A DNA stretch of 5,358 bases from Gallionella sp. GTDB taxonomy: Bacteria > Pseudomonadota > Gammaproteobacteria > Burkholderiales > Gallionellaceae. Location: positions 1-5,358 of the forward strand of contig JADGRM010000152.1 in assembly GCA_017880945.1 (NCBI GenBank), read 5' to 3'. This document shows positions 1 to 5,358 of this stretch, piece by piece. Numbering within the stretch: the stretch's first letter is position 1; every line of letters starts with the position of its first letter. The translations under genes and the position numbers were made by a program. Under the pieces are notes generated by a model, which did not search any database, was not told the origin of the DNA, and worked only from the letters and a program-made list of their open reading frames with translations.

Positions 1-3
1 GCG

Positions 4-30
4 CAGGGACAGCCGTTTTTGCCGGTCCTG
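4..30 (-). terminator. Possible start of an operon terminator after the ATPase gene
   Basis: On the transcribed strand, starting 9 bases after the ATPase stop codon, CAGGAC (30-25) can pair with GTCCCTG (10-4). This gives six base pairs with one bulged C, around a loop containing AAAAA. Only three further bases remain before the window edge, so a following U-tract cannot be seen. The inner part of the stem pairs poorly. It is placed where the operon should end, but it is a weak candidate. Confidence 0.22.
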
Positions 31-39
31 TAAATGGTG

Positions 40-1134
40 CTATCGAATTGCCTGCTCGGTTTCCGGATCAAAAAAATGCAATTGCTCGCTGGGTACCGAA
101 AGCTGAACCGTTTCACCCACGGCCAACGGCAATTGCGGATCGACGCGCGCGATTGTCATGGTCGAATCGCCTAGACGTGTCTCGAGCACGATTTCCGAGC
201 CGAGTTGTTCAATAACCTCGATCTCGGCCGCGCCGATTGAATTCCTGTCGGCCGCATTGATCGACAAATGCTCGGGACGCACACCAAGAGTAATAGCACG
301 GTCTTTCCATGCGGAAAGTGCCGCCTTGTGCCGCTCGGCAACGCGAGCCCGCAGGAACGGAGTTTGCGCAATCAATTCGCCCTCCTCGGCGCGGATCGTG
401 ACTTCGAAGAAATTCATCGATGGAGCGCCGATAAAGCCGGCAACGAATTTATTGGCCGGCTCGCCGTACACCTGCAGCGGCGTGCCACACTGTTGAATGC
501 GGCCGTCTTTCATGACCACCACGCGATCGCCAAGCGTCATGGCCTCGACCTGATCGTGGGTAACGAATACGGAAGTGGTCGGAACGCGCACGCGCAGACG
601 CTTGATCTCGACACGCATTTGTGCGCGTAGTTTGGCGTCCAGGTTGGAAAGCGGCTCGTCGAACAAAAAGACTTTAGGATTGCGCACAATGCAGCGGCCC
701 AGGGCTACACGTTGCTGCTGCCCGCCCGACAATTGGCGCGGTTTGCGCTGCATCAACTCGCCTAAACCAAGAATTTCGGCCGCGCGGTCAATGGCTATCT
801 TGATGTCTGCTTCGCGAATTTTTTTATTGCGCAGACCAAAAGCCAGATTGTCGTAAACGCTCATATGCAGATACAGCGCATAGTTTTGAAAAACCATCGC
901 CACATCGCGATCCTTCGGCAGCAGATCGTTGACCACCCGGTCGCCTATGCGAATTTCACCGCTGCTGATAGCTTCCAGACCGGCAATCATGCGCAGCGTC
1001 GTCGATTTGCCGCAGCCCGAAGGGCCGACCAGAACAACGAACTCCTTGTCGGCGATTGTCAGGTCGACATCTTTGACGGCGTGCTGCATGCCGCCGTAAT
1101 GCTTGTTCAGTTTGCTAAGTGAAATTTGACTCAT
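40..1134 (-). CDS. Carbohydrate ABC transporter ATP-binding protein (MalK/UgpC type, CUT1 family)
   Basis: This is the cytoplasmic ATPase that powers the importer; it should work as a homodimer on the two permeases encoded upstream. All nucleotide-binding motifs are visible in the 364 residues: Walker A GPSGCGKST (37-45, Lys43), Q-loop Gln83, signature LSGGQ (135-139), Walker B FLFDE (156-160, catalytic Glu160), D-loop SNLD (163-166) and H-loop His193. After about residue 235 comes the C-terminal TOBE/OB-fold regulatory region typical of MalK and UgpC, including GVRPEHL (about 274-280). The length fits the family (about 355-370). Oddities are Leu89 in YALYLHMS, where relatives normally have Pro (YALYPHM), and Cys148 in GRCIV, where Ala is usual. 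The ATG is preceded by GAAGG (1148-1144) at 9 bases and the protein starts directly with the expected MSQISL..L..Y strand. It is the last gene of the operon, 60 bases after the binding-protein stop. Automatic pipelines often call such proteins UgpC, but the substrate is not established. Confidence 0.95.
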   Translation of the reverse strand: MSQISLSKLNKHYGGMQHAVKDVDLTIADKEFVVLVGPSGCGKSTTLRMIAGLEAISSGEIRIGDRVVNDLLPKDRDVAMVFQNYALYLHMSVYDNLAFGLRNKKIREADIKIAIDRAAEILGLGELMQRKPRQLSGGQQQRVALGRCIVRNPKVFLFDEPLSNLDAKLRAQMRVEIKRLRVRVPTTSVFVTHDQVEAMTLGDRVVVMKDGRIQQCGTPLQVYGEPANKFVAGFIGAPSMNFFEVTIRAEEGELIAQTPFLRARVAERHKAALSAWKDRAITLGVRPEHLSINAADRNSIGAAEIEVIEQLGSEIVLETRLGDSTMTIARVDPQLPLAVGETVQLSVPSEQLHFFDPETEQAIR

Positions 1135-1160
1135 CGTTAACCGCCTTCACCGATCAAAGA

Positions 1161-1184
1161 CGCGCCGCAATCGCTTGCGGCGCG
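1161..1184 (-). promoter_or_regulatory. Perfect intercistronic hairpin between the binding-protein and ATPase genes
   Basis: CGCGCCGCAA and TTGCGGCGCG form an uninterrupted 10-bp stem around a 4-base loop. On the transcribed strand the loop reads GCGA, which fits the GNRA class of stable RNA tetraloops. The hairpin lies 10 bases after the binding-protein stop (TAG at 1197-1195) and 26 bases before the ATPase ATG. It is followed by TCTTTG rather than a clean U-run. I therefore infer a 3' mRNA stabiliser or partial terminator that raises binding-protein message over ATPase message, rather than a full terminator. The structure is directly visible; its function is inferred. Confidence 0.65.
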
Positions 1185-1194
1185 GGCGATGGAA

Positions 1195-2493
1195 CTACTT
1201 TATGGCTGCGTCATGAACGAGCGTTGCACCTTCGGCCAGAACCTTCGGAATGTCGGAACGACCACCGGTAACGGCCTTGGTTACCGTATTGTTATAGGCT
1301 TTGTGCACGGCAGGCCAATTCGCAAAATAGTAAGCCGAGTGGATTTTGTGCGGGCTGTCAAGATAATACTTCTGCAGGCTTTGCATGAAGGCATCGGTCT
1401 TGGCGATCTTGCTCCACAGCGCCGCATTCGGCGGAGGCGCGCCGGTCTTTTTCCAAAGAGCAAGCTGGCCGTCTTCGTCGAGCATGATATCCGACAACAT
1501 TTTCTTGGCCAGCGCCTTGCGTTCTGCCGGAACAGCCTTTGGAATGGCCCATCCCCAGAGCTCGTTCCAGAGCGTGACATTCTTGCCCATCGGGCCGATC
1601 GGAAACTGCGCCAGACCGACTTTTCCGGCGACTTTGGATTTCGCCGGATCGTTGAACTCGCTCCAGTACGTCGTGTCCGCAACCGTGAAGGCTGCGTCAC
1701 CGACGGTGAACACGGCATTCGCCTCGTTACGCCCATAGGCGGGCATGCCGCGCGGACTGATCTTGTCCGTGTTGAGCGCATCCCACCAGAACTCGACGAC
1801 CTGGCGCATACATGGCTCATTGAACGCGCTGGTCCAGCCATTCTTGGCCAGTACCGCGTTATCGCGGCTGCCGAACGGCTTCATCACATCGCAGCTATTG
1901 TTCCATAAGGTCCAAAGCGAGGAGTTCCAGTCGGAGTTCGGATCCATGCCTCCTACGAAACCATACTTGACCTTGCCTTCGCCCTGCAATTTCTTGCTGA
2001 GAGTTACCAGTTGTTTCCAGGTCTTGGGCAGTTCACTTTCCTTGATCAGGTCGGTGCGGTAAAAAAGGGCGCCCAGGGTCTGACCCATCGGCACTACTGT
2101 GGTCTTCCCGTCCTTGTTGAAAAAGATGATCGGATCCGTACTCCACTTGTCGGCATATTTCAGGCCGGCCACATCGTCCAGCGGTTCAACCAGGTGCGCC
2201 CATAGCTGCCCCCAGTCGTCGTTGTGCCAGATGACGTCGTATTGGTCCGAGCCCGACGTCAGCGATGCCGTCATTTTTTCAACATAGACACCGTATGAAT
2301 TCGGGACCTTGATGATCTTGACATTGTTCTTTTCGCCCCATTTCAGCATCATGTCGATTGACGCCTCTTGTAACGGGTTAGGTTGATAGGCGATGCGCAA
2401 TTCCTTTTGTTGCGCCATCGCGCTACCCAGGCTACCGACGAGCAGCGAGAGCCCGGCGGCGCAAGCTACAGCCCATTGTTTCGCTTTAATCAT
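1195..2493 (-). CDS. Periplasmic solute-binding protein of the sugar ABC importer (family 1 extracellular solute-binding protein)
   Basis: This protein captures the substrate in the periplasm and delivers it to the permease pair. The 432 residues begin with a Sec signal peptide: Lys3 and Lys5, a hydrophobic stretch from about residue 7 to 24, and a likely signal peptidase I cut after AMA (residue 27). There is no usable lipobox, so a soluble periplasmic protein is expected. The mature part has the CUT1 binding-protein layout: an N-terminal beta strand (ELRIAYQPN), the YDVIWHNDDW segment (85-94), a hinge-proximal GALFYRTDLI (141-150), and NELWGWAIPK (310-319) before the C-terminal helices. It is rich in tryptophan (20 in total, 19 mature), as expected for stacking on sugar rings. 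Exactly two cysteines, 201 and 228, remain after processing and could form a disulfide. The ATG at 2493 has a near-consensus AAGGAG 6 bases upstream. It lies third in the operon and is flanked by hairpins on both sides. The ligand is unknown. Confidence 0.93.
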   Translation of the reverse strand: MIKAKQWAVACAAGLSLLVGSLGSAMAQQKELRIAYQPNPLQEASIDMMLKWGEKNNVKIIKVPNSYGVYVEKMTASLTSGSDQYDVIWHNDDWGQLWAHLVEPLDDVAGLKYADKWSTDPIIFFNKDGKTTVVPMGQTLGALFYRTDLIKESELPKTWKQLVTLSKKLQGEGKVKYGFVGGMDPNSDWNSSLWTLWNNSCDVMKPFGSRDNAVLAKNGWTSAFNEPCMRQVVEFWWDALNTDKISPRGMPAYGRNEANAVFTVGDAAFTVADTTYWSEFNDPAKSKVAGKVGLAQFPIGPMGKNVTLWNELWGWAIPKAVPAERKALAKKMLSDIMLDEDGQLALWKKTGAPPPNAALWSKIAKTDAFMQSLQKYYLDSPHKIHSAYYFANWPAVHKAYNNTVTKAVTGGRSDIPKVLAEGATLVHDAAIK

Positions 2494-2521
2494 GTCCTTC
2501 TCCTTGACGTTGTATTAACAT
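2486..2521 (-). other. Possible 11-codon leader ORF overlapping the binding-protein start
   Basis: ATG at 2521 opens a frame encoding MLIQRQGEGHD with a TAA at 2488-2486, so it ends 8 bases inside the binding-protein gene. It is preceded by AGGAAGGAA, a good Shine-Dalgarno-like sequence. The frame contains the binding-protein ribosome binding site (AAGGAG inside CAA GGA GAA). If translated, it could couple initiation at the overlapping start. There is no conservation evidence, and an ORF this short is easily accidental. Confidence 0.15.
2500..2505 (-). promoter_or_regulatory. Strong ribosome binding site of the binding-protein gene
   Basis: AAGGAG on the transcribed strand, 6 bases before the ATG at 2493, is the closest match to the Shine-Dalgarno consensus in this window. 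The two permease genes and the ATPase gene have weaker sites. It fixes the binding-protein start and suggests higher translation of this subunit. Confidence 0.75.
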
Positions 2522-2540
2522 TTCCTTCCTGACTGCCTTT

Positions 2541-2578
2541 AAAAACAGCGCGAGCCCGGTCATCCGCCGTACTCGCTG
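2541..2578 (-). terminator. Terminator-like hairpin with T5 tract between the second permease and the binding-protein gene
   Basis: On the transcribed strand CAGCGAG (2578-2572) pairs with CTCGCGCTG (2554-2546), giving seven base pairs with a 2-base bulge. The interior can add a short CGG/CCG stem. The 3' arm runs straight into TTTTT (2545-2541). It begins 6 bases after the permease stop codon. This is the architecture of an intrinsic terminator, but the bulge and short U-tract suggest leaky read-through. It may alternatively protect the 3' end of an upstream transcript. If it terminates strongly, the binding-protein gene would need its own promoter in the remaining spacer of about 47 bases; I see no convincing one. 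Confidence 0.5.
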
Positions 2579-2584
2579 CTGCAA

Positions 2585-3418
2585 TTAAATCTTGAGCCCC
2601 CGGATGACGTATTTCTGTCCGAACAGCGTGAGCAGAAACGCGGGCACCAGTGCCAGTACCGCCGTGGCGGCCATGAGGTTCCACTGCATGCCCATTTCAG
2701 ACACGAACTGCGCCATGACGACGGTGATTACCGGCGTATGCTGGCCCGTAAGAATCAGGGCGAACAGGAACTCGTTCCACGAGAACAGCCAACTCAGCAC
2801 CGCAAGCGCCGAGATGGCCGGCATCGCCGACGGTACCGCAACGCGCAAAAAGGCACCCCAACGCGTGCAGCCATCGATCAACGCGGCCTGCTCCATCGAG
2901 GGATCAATACCGTCGAAAAAGCCTTTCATCAGCCACGAGAAGAAGCAAATGTGCACGGCGATATGCGGCAACAATAGCCCAAGATAGCTGTCGTACAAGC
3001 CCCAGCGCTGCTCCACAAAATATAGCGGCAACACCCAGGTAACGAACGGTACGCACCGCAATGCATAAATAGCACCAAACCAGCCGCTGGCAATCGGGCC
3101 GCGAAAGCGCGACAACATGTAGCCGCTTGAAACGGTCACCAGGATGGAAAAAATGGTCGCAGCAGTGGCGATTACGCTGCTGTTGAAAAACGCCCGCACC
3201 AGGCGCTCGTTTGCGAACACCTGAGCGAAGCTGTCAAGCGTGAAATCCAGCCCCCGGTACACGTAGTACACGCCCGACTGCGGTCGCAATGAAGTCAGGA
3301 TCAGCCACAGTACTGGAAATGCAAATAGAAAGCACACCACCGACAGGGCTAAGCCAAAAGAAATGCGTCGCGCGCCGGGGGCGAAGAAATCGAAGAACCG
3401 TCGTTGCAGCGTGTTCAT
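2585..3418 (-). CDS. Carbohydrate ABC transporter inner-membrane permease, MalG/UgpE type
   Basis: This is the second channel subunit of the importer, in the inner membrane. The 277 residues show six hydrophobic segments at roughly 20-42, 79-100, 111-134, 145-166, 199-220 and 244-265, the usual number for this subunit. The long periplasmic stretch after helix 1 (LRPQSGVYY..., 44-78) is typical of MalG-type proteins. The cytoplasmic EAA coupling loop, which docks on the ATPase, is clear: MEQAALIDG (175-183), followed by the helix ending in AVPSAMPAI. The C-terminus is short (GQKYVIRGLKI). The length matches UgpE-like proteins (about 270-285). The ATG at 3418 shares its A with the TGA of the upstream permease (TGATG), so translational coupling is likely. 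A weak GGAAG lies 8 bases upstream. The stop is TAA at 2587-2585, followed at once by a terminator-like hairpin. The assignment as permease is secure; the substrate is not known. Confidence 0.95.
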   Translation of the reverse strand: MNTLQRRFFDFFAPGARRISFGLALSVVCFLFAFPVLWLILTSLRPQSGVYYVYRGLDFTLDSFAQVFANERLVRAFFNSSVIATAATIFSILVTVSSGYMLSRFRGPIASGWFGAIYALRCVPFVTWVLPLYFVEQRWGLYDSYLGLLLPHIAVHICFFSWLMKGFFDGIDPSMEQAALIDGCTRWGAFLRVAVPSAMPAISALAVLSWLFSWNEFLFALILTGQHTPVITVVMAQFVSEMGMQWNLMAATAVLALVPAFLLTLFGQKYVIRGLKI

Positions 3419-4320
3419 CAGGACATCTTCCGGACGTGATCAAGAATGCGATAGAGCGCTAACCCCACCACCAGAATGATCAGGGCGCCAATGATGGCCG
3501 CCGCCGAGCCCTTGGCAAAGTCAAGAAACACAAATGCATTCTCGTAGGCGTAAATACTGAGCAATTCGGTCTCGCGCGCGGGACCGCCGCCCGTCAACGC
3601 CCAAACGGTATCGAAGGTTCGAAACGCATCGATTGACCGGATCACGATGCACACGATGATCACCGGTCGCAGCATTGGCAAAGTGAGATAGCGGAACACT
3701 CGCCATGCCGTGGTGCCGTCGATCGCCGCTGCCTCGAAAGGCTCTTTCGGCAAACTCTGCAGGCCAGCCAGGAGCAGCAAGGTAAACCAAGGCGTCCACA
3801 GCCAGACATCGGTCAACACAATGACGGAAAAAGCGCTCCAGCGTTGCACCAGCCACGGCTGGCCTTCGCCACCGAGCGCTTCCAGCACCACATTGACAAT
3901 GCCGAACTCGTCGTTGAACATCCAGCGCACCATGATCGCCGCGATCACAGGTGCCACCATCAGCGGCATCAGCAATATCGTCTGAACCAGTTTTTGCCCG
4001 CGAAACGGGCGATTCAGGGTCAGCGCCAAGGCCAGGCCGATAACGAGGGAAATAGCGACACTGGAGAACATGAATACAAACGTGTTGGGCAACACGATTT
4101 GCAGGAACGCCGGATCGGTCAGTACGCTCGCGTATTGCGAGAAGCCAACCCAGGTTTTCTTCGGGTTGTACAACATCCAATCGCGAAAACTCGCGCTGCC
4201 GCCGACAAAAATCGGTACGGCCTGAAACAATATCAACAGCGTTACCGCCGGAGCAATCAGCATAAGCATGAAACGCTGCTGCTCTCCGAAGGTCTTACGC
4301 CAGGTGTTCTTCAACTTCAT
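3418..4320 (-). CDS. Carbohydrate ABC transporter inner-membrane permease, MalF/UgpA type
   Basis: This is the first channel subunit and first gene of the ABC operon. I take the ATG at 4320 as start (300 residues). A TTG codon directly before it (4323) would add only one residue, and AGAG lies 8 bases from the ATG. Hydrophobic segments lie at roughly 18-38, 76-102, 112-132, 163-187, 217-238 and 272-292, giving six helices without the extra N-terminal part of enterobacterial MalF, as in UgpA. The EAA coupling loop reads PFEAAAIDGTTAW (194-206), followed by LTLPMLRP (212-219). The conserved ALTGGGPARETELLS segment (241-255) is also characteristic of this subunit. The stop TGA overlaps the start of the next permease by one base. 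A 294-base gap separates it from the hydratase gene upstream, so this should be the promoter-proximal gene. Confidence 0.95.
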   Translation of the reverse strand: MKLKNTWRKTFGEQQRFMLMLIAPAVTLLILFQAVPIFVGGSASFRDWMLYNPKKTWVGFSQYASVLTDPAFLQIVLPNTFVFMFSSVAISLVIGLALALTLNRPFRGQKLVQTILLMPLMVAPVIAAIMVRWMFNDEFGIVNVVLEALGGEGQPWLVQRWSAFSVIVLTDVWLWTPWFTLLLLAGLQSLPKEPFEAAAIDGTTAWRVFRYLTLPMLRPVIIVCIVIRSIDAFRTFDTVWALTGGGPARETELLSIYAYENAFVFLDFAKGSAAAIIGALIILVVGLALYRILDHVRKMS

Positions 4321-4412
4321 CAATCCGTCTCTTGGAATCGAATCCAGTTACATTGTTCCATGTTTCCACCATCGACCCAAACAGGCGCATTCATCCCGCG
4401 CCACCCGCGTGG

Positions 4413-4418
4413 ATCATA
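4413..4418 (-). promoter_or_regulatory. Candidate -10 box of the ABC operon promoter
   Basis: TATGAT on the transcribed strand matches the sigma-70 -10 consensus at five of six positions. Transcription would start near 4406, giving a leader of roughly 86 bases to the permease ATG. No good -35 box sits 16-18 bases upstream (GACCTG at 17), so the promoter, if real, is weak or activator-dependent. A rival -10 (TACAAT at 4490-4485) is equally matched and also lacks a -35. Confidence 0.3.
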
Positions 4419-4440
4419 CCTGAATTGGAATTAACCAGGT
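4418..4440. promoter_or_regulatory. Operator-like inverted repeat upstream of the ABC operon
   Basis: ACCTG (4418-4422) and CAGGT (4436-4440) form a 23-bp inverted repeat with perfect 5-base arms; the inner 13 bases are AT-rich but mostly not symmetric. It fills the spacer of the candidate promoter and shares one base with the TATGAT box, a position where a bound repressor would block RNA polymerase. No regulator gene is in the window, and the arms do not identify a family. Confidence 0.3.
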
Positions 4441-4535
4441 CCGCAGCGACAAGACATGGCGACGGGAAGTCCCCCTTCGAAGAAATTGTATAAGGCGCAT
4501 GGAGTATCCTATCGCATCTACTTGGCTAAAGTACC

Positions 4536-4559
4536 GGCTCTGGCTGTCAGACCGAGACC
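4536..4559 (-). terminator. Weak hairpin downstream of the enoyl-CoA hydratase gene
   Basis: On the transcribed strand GGTCTCGGT (4559-4551) can pair with GCCAGAGCC (4544-4536), giving about eight pairs including one G-U and two single-base bulges. It lies about 55 bases after the hydratase stop and is followed by GGTACTTTAG, not a clean U-run. It could help end the hydratase transcript, but is not a canonical intrinsic terminator. Confidence 0.22.
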
Positions 4560-4614
4560 AAGACCTTATCTTCGTGGTCGATATAGCCCTTTATCGGCGA
4601 GAACCCAACCTTGA

Positions 4615-5358
4615 TCAGCGCCCTTGGAAGACCGGCGCCCGCTTCTCCACGAAGGCTGCCATGCCTTCTTTTTGGTCCTCAGTGGTAAAGGCAAGGCGGA
4701 TTGCGCGGCGCTCGACATCGAGTCCCGCCGTCAAGGTTGTTTCGTATGCCGCAAGAACCGCCTCTTTTGCGAGGCGCGCAGCGATGGGCGCCCTGTCTGC
4801 GATTACCTTCGCCAGAGCAAGTGCGCGGTCGACAACTTGATCGTCGGGCAAAGCTTCAGCAGCAAGACCGCTTCGGAGCGCCTCGCGACCATCGATCGGT
4901 TGCCCCGTAAGCACCATCTTCATCGCAAGCGATTTCCCGACGACACGCGTAAGTCGTTGCGTTGCCCCATCGCCTGGAATGATGCCGATGGTGATTTCCG
5001 GCTGGGAAAAAACCGCATTTTCAGCGGCGATAATGATATCGGCCAGCATGGCGAATTCGAGCCCGCCGCCAAGACACAGCCCCCTAACGGCCGCGATCAT
5101 GGGCTTGGAGAAATGCTCAATCGTCCGCCACGCCGACTGTCGGGCATGATTGCTGATCGCCTCGAAGCCTTGTTTCTGCATTTCTTTGATGTCTGCACCC
5201 GCTGAGAATGAACGATTATTGCCTGTGACGACCACGCAGCGAACCTCGGGATCCCCCTCGGCCTCGACTAGTACCGCTGCCATCTGCTGAAGCAGTTCTG
5301 CACTTAGAGCGTTGAGCTGCGCGGGGCGGTTGAGCGTAACGAGCAGCACCCCATTTTC
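4615..5358 (-). CDS. Enoyl-CoA hydratase/isomerase (crotonase family), 5' end outside the window
   Basis: The enzyme hydrates trans-2-enoyl-CoA thioesters to 3-hydroxyacyl-CoA in fatty-acid or aromatic-acid breakdown, in the cytoplasm. The frame is open to the window edge: a GTG at 5349 is in frame, but the preceding codons (E-N-G) and family alignment show that roughly 10-15 N-terminal residues lie beyond. Residue numbers here count from that GTG. The oxyanion-hole segment SAGADIKEM (49-57) is present. GGGLE (94-98) supplies one catalytic glutamate (98), and QPEITIGIIPG (116-126) supplies the second (118). Their spacing of 20 matches Glu144 and Glu164 of rat mitochondrial crotonase, so true hydratase activity is expected. 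The active-site loop reads PGDGATQRL where many relatives have PGAGGTQRL. The C-terminus (EGMAAFVEKRAPVFQGR) is the complete family ending. Overall it resembles short-chain crotonases and PaaF; the exact substrate cannot be told. It is on the same strand as the ABC genes but separated by 294 bases, so probably a different transcription unit. Confidence 0.92.
   Translation of the reverse strand, partial: ENGVLLVTLNRPAQLNALSAELLQQMAAVLVEAEGDPEVRCVVVTGNNRSFSAGADIKEMQKQGFEAISNHARQSAWRTIEHFSKPMIAAVRGLCLGGGLEFAMLADIIIAAENAVFSQPEITIGIIPGDGATQRLTRVVGKSLAMKMVLTGQPIDGREALRSGLAAEALPDDQVVDRALALAKVIADRAPIAARLAKEAVLAAYETTLTAGLDVERRAIRLAFTTEDQKEGMAAFVEKRAPVFQGR

Larger units (their letters stand above)
4321..4614. 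other. Non-coding gap between the hydratase gene and the ABC operon
   Basis: This 294-base stretch holds no convincing gene. On the transcribed (minus) strand it contains an imperfect hairpin (4559-4536), three tandem NAGACC-type hexamers on the plus strand (4548-4565), an 8-bp palindrome CTTCGAAG (4475-4482), a -10-like TACAAT (4490-4485) without a good -35 partner, and an inverted repeat touching another -10-like box (4440-4413). It should contain the operon promoter and its control sites. No tRNA, insertion-sequence end or recognisable riboswitch is apparent. Confidence 0.6.

Noticed and set aside
8..11. Possible lipobox in the binding-protein signal peptide around Cys11 (residues 8-11 of that protein)
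   Set aside because: The Cys lies inside the hydrophobic core, only 10 residues from the start and before most of the apolar stretch, and the residue at -3 is Ala. A signal peptidase I site at AMA (residues 25-27) fits much better. The coordinates given here are residue numbers, not window bases.
1189..1908. Long plus-strand frame opposite the binding-protein gene
   Set aside because: It is antisense to a clear gene and its translation is rich in Arg and His with no domain pattern. It is explained by GC-biased codons of the real gene.
4323..4323. TTG as the start codon of the first permease
   Set aside because: An ATG follows immediately at 4320 with suitable spacing from AGAG; the TTG would add only one Met.
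3844..4434. Long plus-strand frame opposite the first permease gene and upstream gap
   Set aside because: The translation is low-complexity in His, Gln and Arg, typical of an antisense shadow of a hydrophobic protein, with no ribosome binding site worth noting.
4464..4473. GGGAAGTCCC near-palindrome in the intergenic gap
   Set aside because: Only three base pairs around a four-base centre; it is too short and not placed relative to any promoter element to support an operator call.
4546..4680. Minus-strand frame running in the -1 register past the hydratase stop, ending GYIDHEDKVLVSV
   Set aside because: It looks slightly protein-like and has GC-rich third positions, but it has no ATG or ribosome binding site, and the hydratase already has a complete family C-terminus. 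Neither a frameshift nor a separate gene is supported.
4624..5205. Plus-strand frame opposite the hydratase gene
   Set aside because: It lies wholly antisense to a well-supported crotonase and shows no recognisable family features.
5349..5349. GTG as the true start of the hydratase
   Set aside because: The frame continues upstream to the window edge with family-consistent residues (E-N-G-V), and crotonases carry about 10-15 further residues before this strand.

Overview
The window carries one complete carbohydrate-type ABC importer operon and, upstream of it, the 3' part of a crotonase-family gene. All genes are on the minus strand, so transcription runs from high to low coordinates. Base composition is moderately GC-rich. 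The proteins look proteobacterial, most like Burkholderiales-type Betaproteobacteria; that placement is an impression from protein style and composition, not a demonstrated assignment.

Layout in the direction of transcription: (1) 5358-4615, an enoyl-CoA hydratase whose 5' end lies outside the window; (2) 4614-4321, a 294-base non-coding gap with a weak hairpin after the hydratase, a run of three near-identical hexamers, and a candidate -10 box overlapping an inverted repeat that could be the operon's control site; (3) 4320-3418, a MalF/UgpA-type permease; (4) 3418-2585, a MalG/UgpE-type permease whose start codon overlaps the previous stop by one base; (5) 2584-2494, a 91-base spacer with a terminator-like hairpin, a possible 11-codon leader ORF and the strongest ribosome binding site in the window; (6) 2493-1195, a periplasmic solute-binding protein; (7) 1194-1135, a 60-base spacer with a perfect 10-bp hairpin; (8) 1134-40, a MalK/UgpC-type ATPase; (9) 39-1, where an imperfect inverted repeat may begin the operon terminator.

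The four ABC genes make a full CUT1-family importer: a secreted binding protein captures the solute, two six-helix permeases form the channel, and an ATPase dimer, docked through the EAA loops of both permeases, drives import. The natural substrate cannot be read from the sequence; a sugar, sugar alcohol or glycerol-phosphate-type solute is the family expectation. The gene order (permease, permease, binding protein, ATPase) differs from the common binding-protein-first order. The binding-protein gene has a hairpin on each side and the best ribosome binding site, which would suit making the binding protein in excess over the membrane parts.

I found no mobile element, CRISPR array, tRNA, rRNA or defence system, and nothing amounting to an undescribed system. 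The points most worth a second look are the hairpins around the binding-protein gene and the operator-like repeat upstream of the operon.
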